From an uncultured Alphaproteobacteria bacterium (GTDB taxonomy: Bacteria; Pseudomonadota; Alphaproteobacteria; Rhodobacterales; Rhodobacteraceae), in contig CAKMYZ010000026.1 of the NCBI GenBank assembly GCA_929200255.1, positions 1 through 33,954 on the forward strand: a stretch of DNA of 33,954 nt, written 5' to 3'. Below are positions 25,225-33,899 of this stretch, one piece after another; position 1 is the first letter of the stretch; the number at the start of each line of letters is the position of its first letter. Both the position numbers and the translations under genes were made by a program. Under the pieces are notes generated by a model that had not been told where the DNA came from, ran no database searches, and was given only the letters and a program-made list of their open reading frames with translations.

Positions 25225-26391
25225 ATGATTGTGCTTCCCCTTCCAACAGGCAGCAATGCTGAGCGATCCAAACACCGCAACCGTCAGGCCATCTTGGGGC
25301 AATTGCGGACCGCTGGTGCGATGGGCCGCGCAGAGATTGCGCGGGCGCTTTCACTGACGACACAGACGGTGAGCAACATCATTGCAGAGCTATCGCAAGA
25401 CGGCCTGTTGTTGGAAATGGGCCGCGTGAGCGCTGGGCGCGGATTGCCGGCCATCCAGTATGCACTAAACCCCGAAGGCGGCTATGCCTTGGGGATCGAG
25501 GTCCGCCCGGATGCGATCTTTGCCGCACTTCTGGACATGCATGGCAAGGCTGTCGCCACGGAACGTATCGCGGTCAGTGAAACCCAACCCGATATCGTGA
25601 TGACACATGTCAAAGCACTGTATGCCCGCGCGTTGGATCAGGTGCCAAATGCGCGACACCGGACGTTGGGCGCTGGCATTGTTATGCCTGGGCCTTTTGG
25701 TGAAACGGGCATCGCAGGGATGGGGTCTGATCTGCCCGGTTGGCAAGAGGTTGATGCCGAAACGCTTTTTGCAGAGGCCATTGGATTGCCCGTGGTGTTA
25801 AGCAACGATGCCAATGCCGCTGCGATGGCAGAACGGATCAATGGCGTGGCACAGGATATCACATCCTATGCGTACCTGTATTTTGGGGCTGGCTTGGGAT
25901 TAGGGCTGGTGCATGGCGGTCAGCTGATGCGCGGCGCCTATGGCAATGCAGGTGAAATAGGACATATCCCGATCCCTGATCAGAGCGGTAACCTGGAAAA
26001 CGCCCTGAGCCGCCTGTCTGTTCAACGGCATCTGCAATTGGCGGGCAAGGACGCGCACAATGTCGACACGCTGAACCAGTTCTACCAGCAAAATGACCCC
26101 GACCTCATGGCTTGGCTCAAGTCGGCCAGTGCAGCACTCGGTCACGCGATGGCCATTGTCGAAAACATGTTCGATCCGCAGACGGTCATTCTGGGCGGCG
26201 CGATGCCAGATGCCGTTCTGGATCATCTGGTTGCACACGCGCCGTTGCCGGACCTTTCCGTATCGAACCGGCCAAATGCGCCACACTCGCGCTTAATGCG
26301 CGGTGCGTCTGGACGCATGACCGCAACCTTGGGTGCCGCAGCACTGATACTGAACCGGGCGTTAAGTTCGCCCGTTCCCCACGCGCATTAA
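25225..26391 (+). CDS. ROK-family transcriptional regulator
   Basis: This 388-residue protein has an N-terminal winged helix-turn-helix (residues 18-75, GRAEIARALSLTTQTVSNII) and a ROK sugar-binding/kinase-like domain. The ATPase Asp position is D195 (LSNDANAAA), with YFGAGLGLGLV and GEIGHI (243-248). The cysteine-rich zinc motif CxCGxxGC that normally follows is absent, replaced by polar residues with no cysteine. It is probably the local repressor of the divergent transport operon and of its own operon, sensing a sugar or sugar phosphate. The ATG at 25225 is very close to GGAG; a GTG at 25231 would have better spacing. Confidence 0.92.
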   Translation: MIVLPLPTGSNAERSKHRNRQAILGQLRTAGAMGRAEIARALSLTTQTVSNIIAELSQDGLLLEMGRVSAGRGLPAIQYALNPEGGYALGIEVRPDAIFAALLDMHGKAVATERIAVSETQPDIVMTHVKALYARALDQVPNARHRTLGAGIVMPGPFGETGIAGMGSDLPGWQEVDAETLFAEAIGLPVVLSNDANAAAMAERINGVAQDITSYAYLYFGAGLGLGLVHGGQLMRGAYGNAGEIGHIPIPDQSGNLENALSRLSVQRHLQLAGKDAHNVDTLNQFYQQNDPDLMAWLKSASAALGHAMAIVENMFDPQTVILGGAMPDAVLDHLVAHAPLPDLSVSNRPNAPHSRLMRGASGRMTATLGAAALILNRALSSPVPHAH

Positions 26392-26404
26392 AAGGAAGCA
26401 AACC

Positions 26405-28732
26405 ATGCCCCTTTCAGATCAGGCCCGGATTGCTGCCGAACGTGACAGCCCGCGCATTGTGACCCTGTGGCAGGCGCTGTGCGCATTGAAAAGCACCGTG
26501 TCGTTCATGAACACAGGTGCACACCCTGATGACGAGATCTCAGCGATGCTCGCCGCGCTGCGGTTTCAAGATGGTATAGATATCTCCTACGCCTGTTCGA
26601 CCCGTGGCGAAGGCGGCCAAAACAATATCGGAACAGAGACAGAATTTGCCTTGGGCGCGCTCCGCACCGCCGAAATGGAGGCCGCCTGCGACCGTCTTGA
26701 TCTGCGGATGTATTGGTTGTCGGTTGACCCCGATGATACGATCTTTGACTTTGGTTTTTCCAAGTCTGGCGATGAAACATTGGCAAAATGGGGCCGGGGC
26801 CGGACCCTTTCACGGTTTGTCGACATCATCCGCACAGAGCGGCCTGACATCATCTGCCCAACCTTCCTGGACGTGCCTGGTCAACACGGGCACCACCGTG
26901 CGATGACACAGGCGGCGCATGAGGTCATGGACCTTGCCGCCGACCCTGACTTTGCAGGCAGCGCCTTGCGGGTCTGGCAGGTCAAAAAGATGTATTTGCC
27001 CGCCTGGTCCGGGGCTGGACAGGCCTATGACGACGATTTGCCGCCGCCGCCTGCGACGCTCACAATTCCTGCGTCTGGCAAAGATCCGGTCACAGGATGG
27101 CGTTTTGCGCGCATTGGCCAGCAAAGCCGCGTGCTGCATGCGACACAAGCCATGGGTCGCTGGGTACCACCGGGTGAAGAGACTGATTTTCCGCTGCATC
27201 TTGCACAGTCACATGTGGACGGGCCGGATGAAGGGCTTGCATCAGGGCTACCGCAAACCTTGCGCGATCTGGATGTTCCGGGTTTGGCTGTTGTGCAGGA
27301 TGCATGCGACGCGGCCTTGGCAACCTTTCCAGACGCCGCCGCAGTCTTGGGAAATGCCAGCAAAGCCTTGATGGATTTGCGACGCGCGGCGGAGACATGC
27401 CCGGCCGACATTCGCCACAAGTTGACCCGAAAGGACGAACAACTCATCCGCGTGATTCAACTTGCTGCGGGTGTGGATGTGCGTGCCTCTTTACAGGACG
27501 ACATCCTGCACCCCGGTGACAGCACAACATGGACCGGTGAGTTTTCGGCCGACGCCGGTGCGTTGGATTTGACCCCCCGGGTTCCGGACGGTTGGTCAGC
27601 GCAGGAAGGGTCCATCACGCTCGACACAAATGCCGCCATCAGTGATCCCTATCCGAGCACATATCTGCCAAATCAACCCAACGCACCTTGCATCGACGTG
27701 GCGTTGACCGTGCACGGCGTGACCGCTGTTGCCGGTGTACCATTCGACGTGCCGCCGGTTGTCTTGCCGCAGCGCTCTGCCGCACTACAGCCAGATGCTG
27801 ATATCATCAATCTCGCGCAAAGCGACCGCTCTGTCGTGATTGGCGTCAGCGATATCGCGCCAACTGGTGCAACGCCTGAATTACGCGTACCCGATGGCTG
27901 GACCGTCCAGAACAGCGAAGGCGGCTTTGTCGTGTCGGCCCCTGCAGATGTGTCACCCGGGCTCTATGATCTTGCATTGACCCTGGACGGGCAAGATGCG
28001 AGCAGCCTGCGCCACATCCGCCGTGCGCATATTGCACCCCGCGCGCTGGTGCGCCCAGCCAAAGCCCAGGTGCGTGTGATTGATGCGGCACTCCCTGCCG
28101 GGCAGGTCGGCTACATCGGCGGCGGTAATGACAGGGTTTGTTTGTGGCTGGAGCATATGGGCGTGAAGGTCACCGACCTGTCAGGCGCGGATTTGACCGA
28201 TGCTGTGCTCGCCAGGTGTGACACGCTGGTGATCGGCATTTTCTCAATGAAGTTCCGCCCCGGTCTGGCAGAGGCGATGCCACGTATTCATGATTGGGTG
28301 CGCGCGGGCGGCACGCTGATCACTTTGTATCACCGTCCATGGGACAATTGGGATCCGGAGACAACCGCACCATTCCGGCTGGAGATTGGGCAACCTTCAC
28401 TGCGCTGGCGGGTCACGGACGAGGACGCTGCCATCACCGTTCTGGCTCCGGATCATGCGCTATTGAATCACCCCAATCAGATCAGCGATGCCGATTGGGC
28501 GGATTGGCATAAAGAACGTGGGCTTTACTTCGCGAAGTCGTGGGATCCGGCCTATACCCCGCTCATCGCGATGAATGACCCGGGCGAGGCACCCCTGAAA
28601 GGCGCGCTTTTGATAGCAGATGTAGGTCAAGGGCGTCATGTGCATACGTCACTTATCCTGCATCATCAGATGGAGAAACTCACCGCTGGCGCGTTTCGTT
28701 TGATGGCCAACCTGCTTGCCAAACGAAACTGA
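26405..28732 (+). CDS. Large PIG-L (LmbE-type) deacetylase with C-terminal GATase1-like domain
   Basis: The N-terminal 250 residues form a zinc-dependent PIG-L N-deacetylase domain with HPDDE at 40-44 and GQHGHHRA around 159-166 supplying metal ligands. Relatives remove acetyl groups from GlcNAc-containing conjugates (mycothiol, bacillithiol and GPI precursors). The middle (about 350-550) looks beta-sandwich-like. The last 220 residues (VGYIGGGNDRVCLWLEHMG, DTLVIGIFSM, GGTLITLYHRPWDNW) resemble ThuA/class I amidotransferase-like domains. There is no signal peptide, so it acts in the cytoplasm, after import. AAAAGGAAG precedes the ATG, 13 bases after the ROK stop. At 775 residues it is about three times a single-domain PIG-L protein. 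Confidence 0.9.
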   Translation: MPLSDQARIAAERDSPRIVTLWQALCALKSTVSFMNTGAHPDDEISAMLAALRFQDGIDISYACSTRGEGGQNNIGTETEFALGALRTAEMEAACDRLDLRMYWLSVDPDDTIFDFGFSKSGDETLAKWGRGRTLSRFVDIIRTERPDIICPTFLDVPGQHGHHRAMTQAAHEVMDLAADPDFAGSALRVWQVKKMYLPAWSGAGQAYDDDLPPPPATLTIPASGKDPVTGWRFARIGQQSRVLHATQAMGRWVPPGEETDFPLHLAQSHVDGPDEGLASGLPQTLRDLDVPGLAVVQDACDAALATFPDAAAVLGNASKALMDLRRAAETCPADIRHKLTRKDEQLIRVIQLAAGVDVRASLQDDILHPGDSTTWTGEFSADAGALDLTPRVPDGWSAQEGSITLDTNAAISDPYPSTYLPNQPNAPCIDVALTVHGVTAVAGVPFDVPPVVLPQRSAALQPDADIINLAQSDRSVVIGVSDIAPTGATPELRVPDGWTVQNSEGGFVVSAPADVSPGLYDLALTLDGQDASSLRHIRRAHIAPRALVRPAKAQVRVIDAALPAGQVGYIGGGNDRVCLWLEHMGVKVTDLSGADLTDAVLARCDTLVIGIFSMKFRPGLAEAMPRIHDWVRAGGTLITLYHRPWDNWDPETTAPFRLEIGQPSLRWRVTDEDAAITVLAPDHALLNHPNQISDADWADWHKERGLYFAKSWDPAYTPLIAMNDPGEAPLKGALLIADVGQGRHVHTSLILHHQMEKLTAGAFRLMANLLAKRN

Positions 28733-29579
28733 TCCACCCCGCAACGGGTTGGCGGCAGGATGGCTGCTGGCGGATATGGCGCTAAACATCTGGGCGCTGT
28801 CAATCGTCAAGGCCTTGGGCTTGGGATACCCTGCATTCCAACTGGTTTTCCTGCGGGCCGGTGTTGGGTTCCTGCTGATGCTGCCATGGGTGTGGCGGTA
28901 TCGACATGCGTTCCGCGGGCTGCCTGATCTGCGGCTGCACGCGCTTCGAGTGGGGTTCTCCGCAATCGCCCTCACCGCAAGCTTTTTCGCGATTTCCCGA
29001 CTCCCGCTGGCGCTGTTCACAGCGATAAGCTTTACCCGGCCGATTTTGACAATGATCGCAGCGGCCTGGTTACTGAACGAACTTATCACCCGCGACCGCT
29101 GGATCGCCGCAGTCATTGGGTTGATCGGGGTGGTGATTGCTGTGGACCCTTCGGGTTTGTCAGGCGGTTGGGGGTTGGCGGCACAAGTACTGGTGGTCTT
29201 TGCGGCGACAGGTGCTGTCATCACGACCCGCAAACTGGTCGCGGCCCCAACGGTTGTCATGATGACGTTCTACACAGCAGGCCTCACTGTGATCGCGGCC
29301 CCTTTTGCCTTGCTCACATGGCAACCGGTGCCTTTTAACAATTGGCCCACATTGCTGGCCATTGGGATCTTTGCGCAATCTGCTCAGTTCTGCTTTCTAA
29401 GAGCGCACCGCTATGGGCAGGCCGGATTTCTGTCCGTGCTTTCTTATGCCAGCTTGGTCTTCTCAACGACGGTCGGCTATTTCGTCTTCGACGAACTGCC
29501 AAAATCAGGTTTTTGGGCGGGGGCCGTATTGATCATCGCCGCCACACTATGGATCACCCTAAGGCGACGCGCGGCCTAG
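28716..29579 (+). CDS. EamA/DMT-superfamily membrane transporter
   Basis: This is a 287-residue membrane protein with ten hydrophobic segments in two EamA repeats. Typical features are LVFLRAGVGFLLMLPWVWRYR, LFTAISFTRPILTMIAAAWLLNE and IGLIGVVIAVDPSG, with FDELPKSGFWAGAVLIIAA in the last repeat. The start is uncertain. TTG at 28716 overlaps the deacetylase stop by 17 bases, TTG at 28749 is an alternative, and the ATG at 28776 would cut the first helix. It appears co-transcribed with the ROK and deacetylase genes. Such carriers often export metabolites, so overflow export of a pathway product is possible. Confidence 0.87.
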   Translation: MPNETDPPRNGLAAGWLLADMALNIWALSIVKALGLGYPAFQLVFLRAGVGFLLMLPWVWRYRHAFRGLPDLRLHALRVGFSAIALTASFFAISRLPLALFTAISFTRPILTMIAAAWLLNELITRDRWIAAVIGLIGVVIAVDPSGLSGGWGLAAQVLVVFAATGAVITTRKLVAAPTVVMMTFYTAGLTVIAAPFALLTWQPVPFNNWPTLLAIGIFAQSAQFCFLRAHRYGQAGFLSVLSYASLVFSTTVGYFVFDELPKSGFWAGAVLIIAATLWITLRRRAA

Positions 29580-29714
29580 AGTCATCAAAGCCGACCTGTC
29601 GTTTGCCGGAATATGGGCAAAATTGGTTCGAAAGGCTGCAAGATTGCTTTTGAACCCACACTGTTTTCAGCATAGCAAACTGGTATTCCAAAATTGAAAC
29701 AAGAGCAGAGCGAC

Positions 29715-30488
29715 ATGACATCAGGACATAAGACAGCAATTGTGACAGGTGGACTGTCGGGCATGGGGCTCGCGATTGCACGCAGGCTGGCAAAAGACGG
29801 TACAGCCGTTTTCGTAGGTGCGCGGAGCGCGGCCGACAGTACTCATGTCAGTACCATCCTCGGGCCTGACGCGGGCCAAATCATGGCTGCCGCTCTTGAT
29901 GTGCAATCCCGAGAGAGCGTGGATGCGTTCGTTGCCGATATTGCTGCGGCGCGGGGTGGCGTTGATATTCTGGTGAATGCGGCTGGCGTTTATGACGAAG
30001 CCGCCGTCATCGATCATCCGGATCAAGTCTGGGACGATCACATCGACACGAACCTGAGCGGGACCTTCCGTATGATCCGGGCTGTCATGCCGCATATGAA
30101 GCGCAAGGGTTGGGGGCGGATCATCAATATGGCCTCGGTTGCGGCCCACAATGGGATGGCCAACAACGCTGCCTATTGTGCGTCCAAGGCAGGGCTTTTG
30201 GGGTTGGGCCGCTGTGTCAGTCTGGAAGGTGCAGCGCACGGCGTAACCTGCGTGTCGATCAGCCCGACATGGGTCGAGACCGAGATGCTGCGGCGGTTTA
30301 TCGACGCCGATATGCAAAGCACCGGCCAGACGTTGGAACAGGTGCGCGCCGAATATGCCAAGTCAAACCCGCAGAACCAACTTGTTCAGCCCTCTGAAGT
30401 CGCAGAGCTTGCCGCATTTCTGGCCAGCGATGCGGCCCGCGCGTTGACGATGGAAGACTTTCAGGTCAACGCAGGGTCGCTTTGGTAG
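29715..30488 (+). CDS. Short-chain dehydrogenase/reductase
   Basis: This is a 257-residue classical SDR. The cofactor motif is TGGLSGMG near residues 12-19, then NAAGVYDE, the catalytic serine region NMASVAAHNG and Y-x3-K in AYCASKAGLLG. The C-terminus AFLASDAARALTMEDFQVNAGSLW is typical for the family of 3-ketoacyl reductase and hydroxybutyrate dehydrogenase-like enzymes. I chose the ATG at 29715, since the longer frame begins at a poor TTG. It converges on the adenylation-reductase gene and overlaps its 3' end by 28 bases. A shared pathway is possible but not shown by the arrangement. Confidence 0.92.
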   Translation: MTSGHKTAIVTGGLSGMGLAIARRLAKDGTAVFVGARSAADSTHVSTILGPDAGQIMAAALDVQSRESVDAFVADIAAARGGVDILVNAAGVYDEAAVIDHPDQVWDDHIDTNLSGTFRMIRAVMPHMKRKGWGRIINMASVAAHNGMANNAAYCASKAGLLGLGRCVSLEGAAHGVTCVSISPTWVETEMLRRFIDADMQSTGQTLEQVRAEYAKSNPQNQLVQPSEVAELAAFLASDAARALTMEDFQVNAGSLW

Positions 30489-33244
30489 TCGCACGCGCGC
30501 TGCGCCAGCAAGGTGTCGCCGCCGCTGATGATTTCAAAGGGCTGGTCGCTTATCCGCGCCCACATTGCGCGGGCGGCAGTATTCTCGAAGGTTGCGTCGG
30601 CGCATAGGGTGTCCGGGAAATCAGCGATCACCTTGGCGATGCCTGGGTCCAGCGCGACCTTGGCCAGCCACTCTGTTGGCGCAAGAGCATTTGAACACTT
30701 CGGCGCGATGCGGACATCAGCCATTAAGTTGTAGATCGGGCCATCGGGGGCCGTGATGGGGCCAAGCAGGAATGCGGCGGCCGCCGTCACATCAGTCATC
30801 GGGAACTCAAGCGATTGCGGCATATGGCCGGCGCGCAAGGATGCTTTGAGGATGATCTCATAAATGTCGCGTAAATTGGGGGTCTCCAGATCGTAGAGCG
30901 AAGGCAGACGCACGATCGCTGCGGGGATGCCGGACGCGCGAATTGCGTCTTCAGCCGCGATCTTGGCTGCACCATAGCCAGTGCAGCTATCCCAAACGGT
31001 CGCCGTGGTTTCAGGCCATGGGCCGCCGCGGTCAGGGAAGACGGCACTTGATGAGGTAAAGCGCAGGTCAGCGCCCGCATCTGCGCAGAAGGTCAGAACC
31101 GCCTCTATCCCACGCGCGGACCAATCCAGCATCTCGTCGCGGCCGATGGCAAGGTTCACCATCGCCGCACAGTGGATGACCTTGCGCGTAGACACCGTCA
31201 GTGCAGCGTAGGCCCTTTGCTCCAGCGCAAAACGTGGCGCATCAAGGGTGCCATGCACAATGACATAGCGGTCAGGTGCGACCCCATGCGCCAAAGCCAC
31301 CTCGTCCAGCCGGTCACGTGCGCCACGGTTCTTGTCCCTGACCAGGCAATAGACAACTTCGTCGGGCGGCAGACCGCGGGCCGCCTTGGCCAGAACATGA
31401 CCGCCCAGAAAACCGGTCGCGCCGGTCAGCAGGATGCCGGGTCTGTCGAAGTTCTTTGTCGGTGCGGGGGCATCTGCCTCTCTGGTCATGAGCTGATCAA
31501 GCCGGTGTAACGGGACGTTCATAGCAAGGTCAAAATCGACCGGCATCCCATAGACCTTTTCCAGTTCCAGCATCAGCGTCACGCACATGAGTGAATCGCC
31601 ACCCTGATCATGAAAGCTAAGCGCTGGATCAATTTGTGACGGCGCACACGACATCGCCAAGGCAGCCGCCGCAATGACCGCGTCTTCTGCATCGTCCGTT
31701 TCATGGGTGGTGTCTTCAACCGCGGGAAGGGCGCGCAAATTTGCCTTTCCCGATACCGGATGCAGTGGCAATGCGTCCATCTGCACCAGAAACGAGGGAA
31801 CGCAATAGGCCGGCAGCACGGCGCGCAACTCGGCAGCAAGGGTTGCTGGTATGACATTGGAGCCCGTCACAATACCCCAGCCTTCGGCATTCCGTCGGGC
31901 TTGTTCAGCATCTGCGGCATAGTAAAAGATCAGGCTCTGCCCCCGTGAACCGACCTCTGCCACCCATGGGGCAGCACTGGAAAACGCAAGCCTGTCGCGC
32001 ATGGTATCGGTCAGTTCCTTGGTCTGAATAGAAAACCCACGCAGCTTAAGCATATGGGCAATCCGCCCCTCGATATGCAGCGCGCCAGTGGCATCAACCC
32101 AAGCCTGATCACCAGTATCATAGAGCCGCGTTTGACGCCCGTTGAGGGTCAGTTCACGAAACCGCAATCGTGTCTCTTCGGGGCGGTTCACATATCCCGG
32201 GCCAAGCATCCGGGGGCCTTCGAAATGCAACTGCCCAGACACGCCAGTAGGGCAAACCGCATCGGTTTCATCCAGAATAACGGCGCGCAGATGTTCCATC
32301 GGAACGCCAACAGAGACAGGCGCATCGCCTGCGGGCCCTGTCAGATGCGACATGCAGACGTCATGGGTTTCGCAGATGCTGTAAAGGTTCCACAAGGCCG
32401 CGTCAGGCAATTTGGCAAGTGAGGCCATGATCAAGTCATCGCTCACGACCTCACCATTCAGGACCACGCGCGCAAGCGGCAGTTTTGCCGCCTTTTCTGC
32501 GCCGAGCGCATTGAGAAACGTGTCATAGAATGACGGGGTGAACAGCATTTCATAGATGTCATTCGCGATCAGAAAATCAGCAAGTTTTCCCGGCGCAAAC
32601 AGGGTGCTGGCATCAGGAAACCACAGGTCCGCGCCCTTGCGCAGCGGGCGAAACATCTCCCAAATTGCGAAGACGTAGATGCCGATGCGCATATCGGGGC
32701 CGTAAGGTGTAAATGCATCGCGCCAAAGATACGACAAATAGGCCGCATCTTGCGAGACGGGTATGCATTTGGGCCGTCCCGTCGTGCCGGACGTTGCCAC
32801 AAGGTAGATCGGGTCGGCAGGTGCGACAGACGCGGCACGCAATGGGGTGTAAGGTGCAGGCGCTTCACTAAGCAAATCGTTGGCATCAACTGTTGTGCAG
32901 TCACCTGGCAACTGGCCCGGTGCGGCGGGCGCGCAGGTGATAATCAGGTCAACCCGCAGCTCGGACACAATATTGTGCAGCACCATCTGTGGCATTGCCG
33001 GATCAAGATGAACAAACGGGCGACCATGGATCACGCAGGCGACAGCGCTGGCCGCCATCCCAACACAGGGAGAGCCAAAGATGCCCACAACCCGCGTTGT
33101 TTCCAGATGCAGACCCATTGTGGAAACAAACTGACCGAGCCTGTCGTAGGTGATTGACCCAGTGCTATCCGACATCGCAGGTAGGTTCGAGAACGATGCA
33201 ATCGCGCTGGCGAGGTCAGCCGCAACTGTCTGAGGTGATGTCAT
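30461..33244 (-). CDS. Stand-alone adenylation - carrier - thioester reductase enzyme (carboxylic acid reductase / Lys2 architecture)
   Basis: This 927-residue enzyme would activate a carboxylic acid with ATP, load it on its own phosphopantetheine arm and release it by NADPH reduction as an aldehyde or alcohol. The adenylation domain has TSGTTGRPK (151-159), YSICETHD (288-295), YDTGD (375-379), GRIAHMLKLRGF and the catalytic lysine K500 in PVSGK. The carrier serine is S551 in QGGDSL. The reductase has GATGFLGG (608-615) and Y757/K761. At the position of GrsA Asp235, which holds the alpha-amino group, this protein has V191 (VFAIWEMF), so a non-amino acid substrate is likely. There is no condensation domain. 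I chose the ATG at 33244, with AGGGA upstream. It needs a phosphopantetheinyl transferase, none of which is in the window. Confidence 0.9.
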   Translation of the reverse strand: MTSPQTVAADLASAIASFSNLPAMSDSTGSITYDRLGQFVSTMGLHLETTRVVGIFGSPCVGMAASAVACVIHGRPFVHLDPAMPQMVLHNIVSELRVDLIITCAPAAPGQLPGDCTTVDANDLLSEAPAPYTPLRAASVAPADPIYLVATSGTTGRPKCIPVSQDAAYLSYLWRDAFTPYGPDMRIGIYVFAIWEMFRPLRKGADLWFPDASTLFAPGKLADFLIANDIYEMLFTPSFYDTFLNALGAEKAAKLPLARVVLNGEVVSDDLIMASLAKLPDAALWNLYSICETHDVCMSHLTGPAGDAPVSVGVPMEHLRAVILDETDAVCPTGVSGQLHFEGPRMLGPGYVNRPEETRLRFRELTLNGRQTRLYDTGDQAWVDATGALHIEGRIAHMLKLRGFSIQTKELTDTMRDRLAFSSAAPWVAEVGSRGQSLIFYYAADAEQARRNAEGWGIVTGSNVIPATLAAELRAVLPAYCVPSFLVQMDALPLHPVSGKANLRALPAVEDTTHETDDAEDAVIAAAALAMSCAPSQIDPALSFHDQGGDSLMCVTLMLELEKVYGMPVDFDLAMNVPLHRLDQLMTREADAPAPTKNFDRPGILLTGATGFLGGHVLAKAARGLPPDEVVYCLVRDKNRGARDRLDEVALAHGVAPDRYVIVHGTLDAPRFALEQRAYAALTVSTRKVIHCAAMVNLAIGRDEMLDWSARGIEAVLTFCADAGADLRFTSSSAVFPDRGGPWPETTATVWDSCTGYGAAKIAAEDAIRASGIPAAIVRLPSLYDLETPNLRDIYEIILKASLRAGHMPQSLEFPMTDVTAAAAFLLGPITAPDGPIYNLMADVRIAPKCSNALAPTEWLAKVALDPGIAKVIADFPDTLCADATFENTAARAMWARISDQPFEIISGGDTLLAQRACDYQSDPALT

Positions 33245-33668
33245 GACGTGGGTCCCTGTTTCTGGCCCCACCCATATCAGTATACCAGCAAAGAAACAGC
33301 CGGGCTTTTCCTGACGATGAGAGTAGTACGGATCACCAACTCAACGACCAGTCCCCCACGGACTTGTCGCACAAACCGAGGTCTGGTCGAACCTCCCATT
33401 CCATGGACAGAGTTTCCGCAAGGGCTCTGTCACAGGTTGGCCACGGGCGATATGAACACAAAGCCACATGCCGTCCGTGATCGTGTGGGGCGGCTGCCTT
33501 TTGTTGCGGCGGGGCAGGTGTTGTGATCAGCAGTGCGCCAAAAGGCTCTCCTGTCCGCAAACACCCGCACCGCAGCCGTCATTTACTTGTCATGAGAGGC
33601 CAGGACGAAGGAGACATGCTTTCCACCATAATCTCCAGCGCCAGACCGTGACGCTATGGGCGCCTTTC
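33245..33668. other. Region without a recognisable gene
   Basis: Short open frames on both strands give no protein-like text that I recognise. The first part should contain the promoter of the adenylation-reductase gene. The remainder could be degenerate sequence or a mobile-element remnant, but I cannot name one. Confidence 0.4.
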
Positions 33669-33899
33669 TCATAGGTCAAATGTCAACAAGCCAGAGAGCC
33701 CGGCATTGCCATTGGAATCGAGGCTTGCGCCGCCTCGAAGAGTGCCAGTTCCGATTTGACGGCTGGCGCTGATGGTCGCTGAACCCAACGAATAACCGTC
33801 GCCCCATTCCCCATCAATTTCAAAGGAGTAGGTGAAATCGACATCCTCTGCGACACTTTCAATTCCGAATGAGCCGCCATAGCCGCAAACCCCATCAAG
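33669..33899 (-). pseudogene. Possible C-terminal gene remnant (beta-rich protein)
   Basis: One leftward frame is open for 77 codons without an upstream start codon. It is bounded by a stop at 33900-33902 and ends at a TGA at 33669-33671. Its text looks protein-like: FGIESVAEDVDFTYSFEIDG, then SLGSATISASRQIGTGTLRG and NGNAGLSGLLTFDL, with alternating beta-type residues. A second leftward frame upstream (QQRRVKFLIIDDLMGFAAMA) is open to the window edge, so a frameshift between the two is possible. Family unknown; a chance open frame is not excluded. Confidence 0.25.

Noticed and set aside
30461..33244. Linking the Lys2-like enzyme and the Lys1-like dehydrogenase into a fungal-type aminoadipate lysine pathway
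   Set aside because: The genes are 20 kb apart in different operons, no other pathway genes are present, and the adenylation domain lacks the amino-binding Asp.
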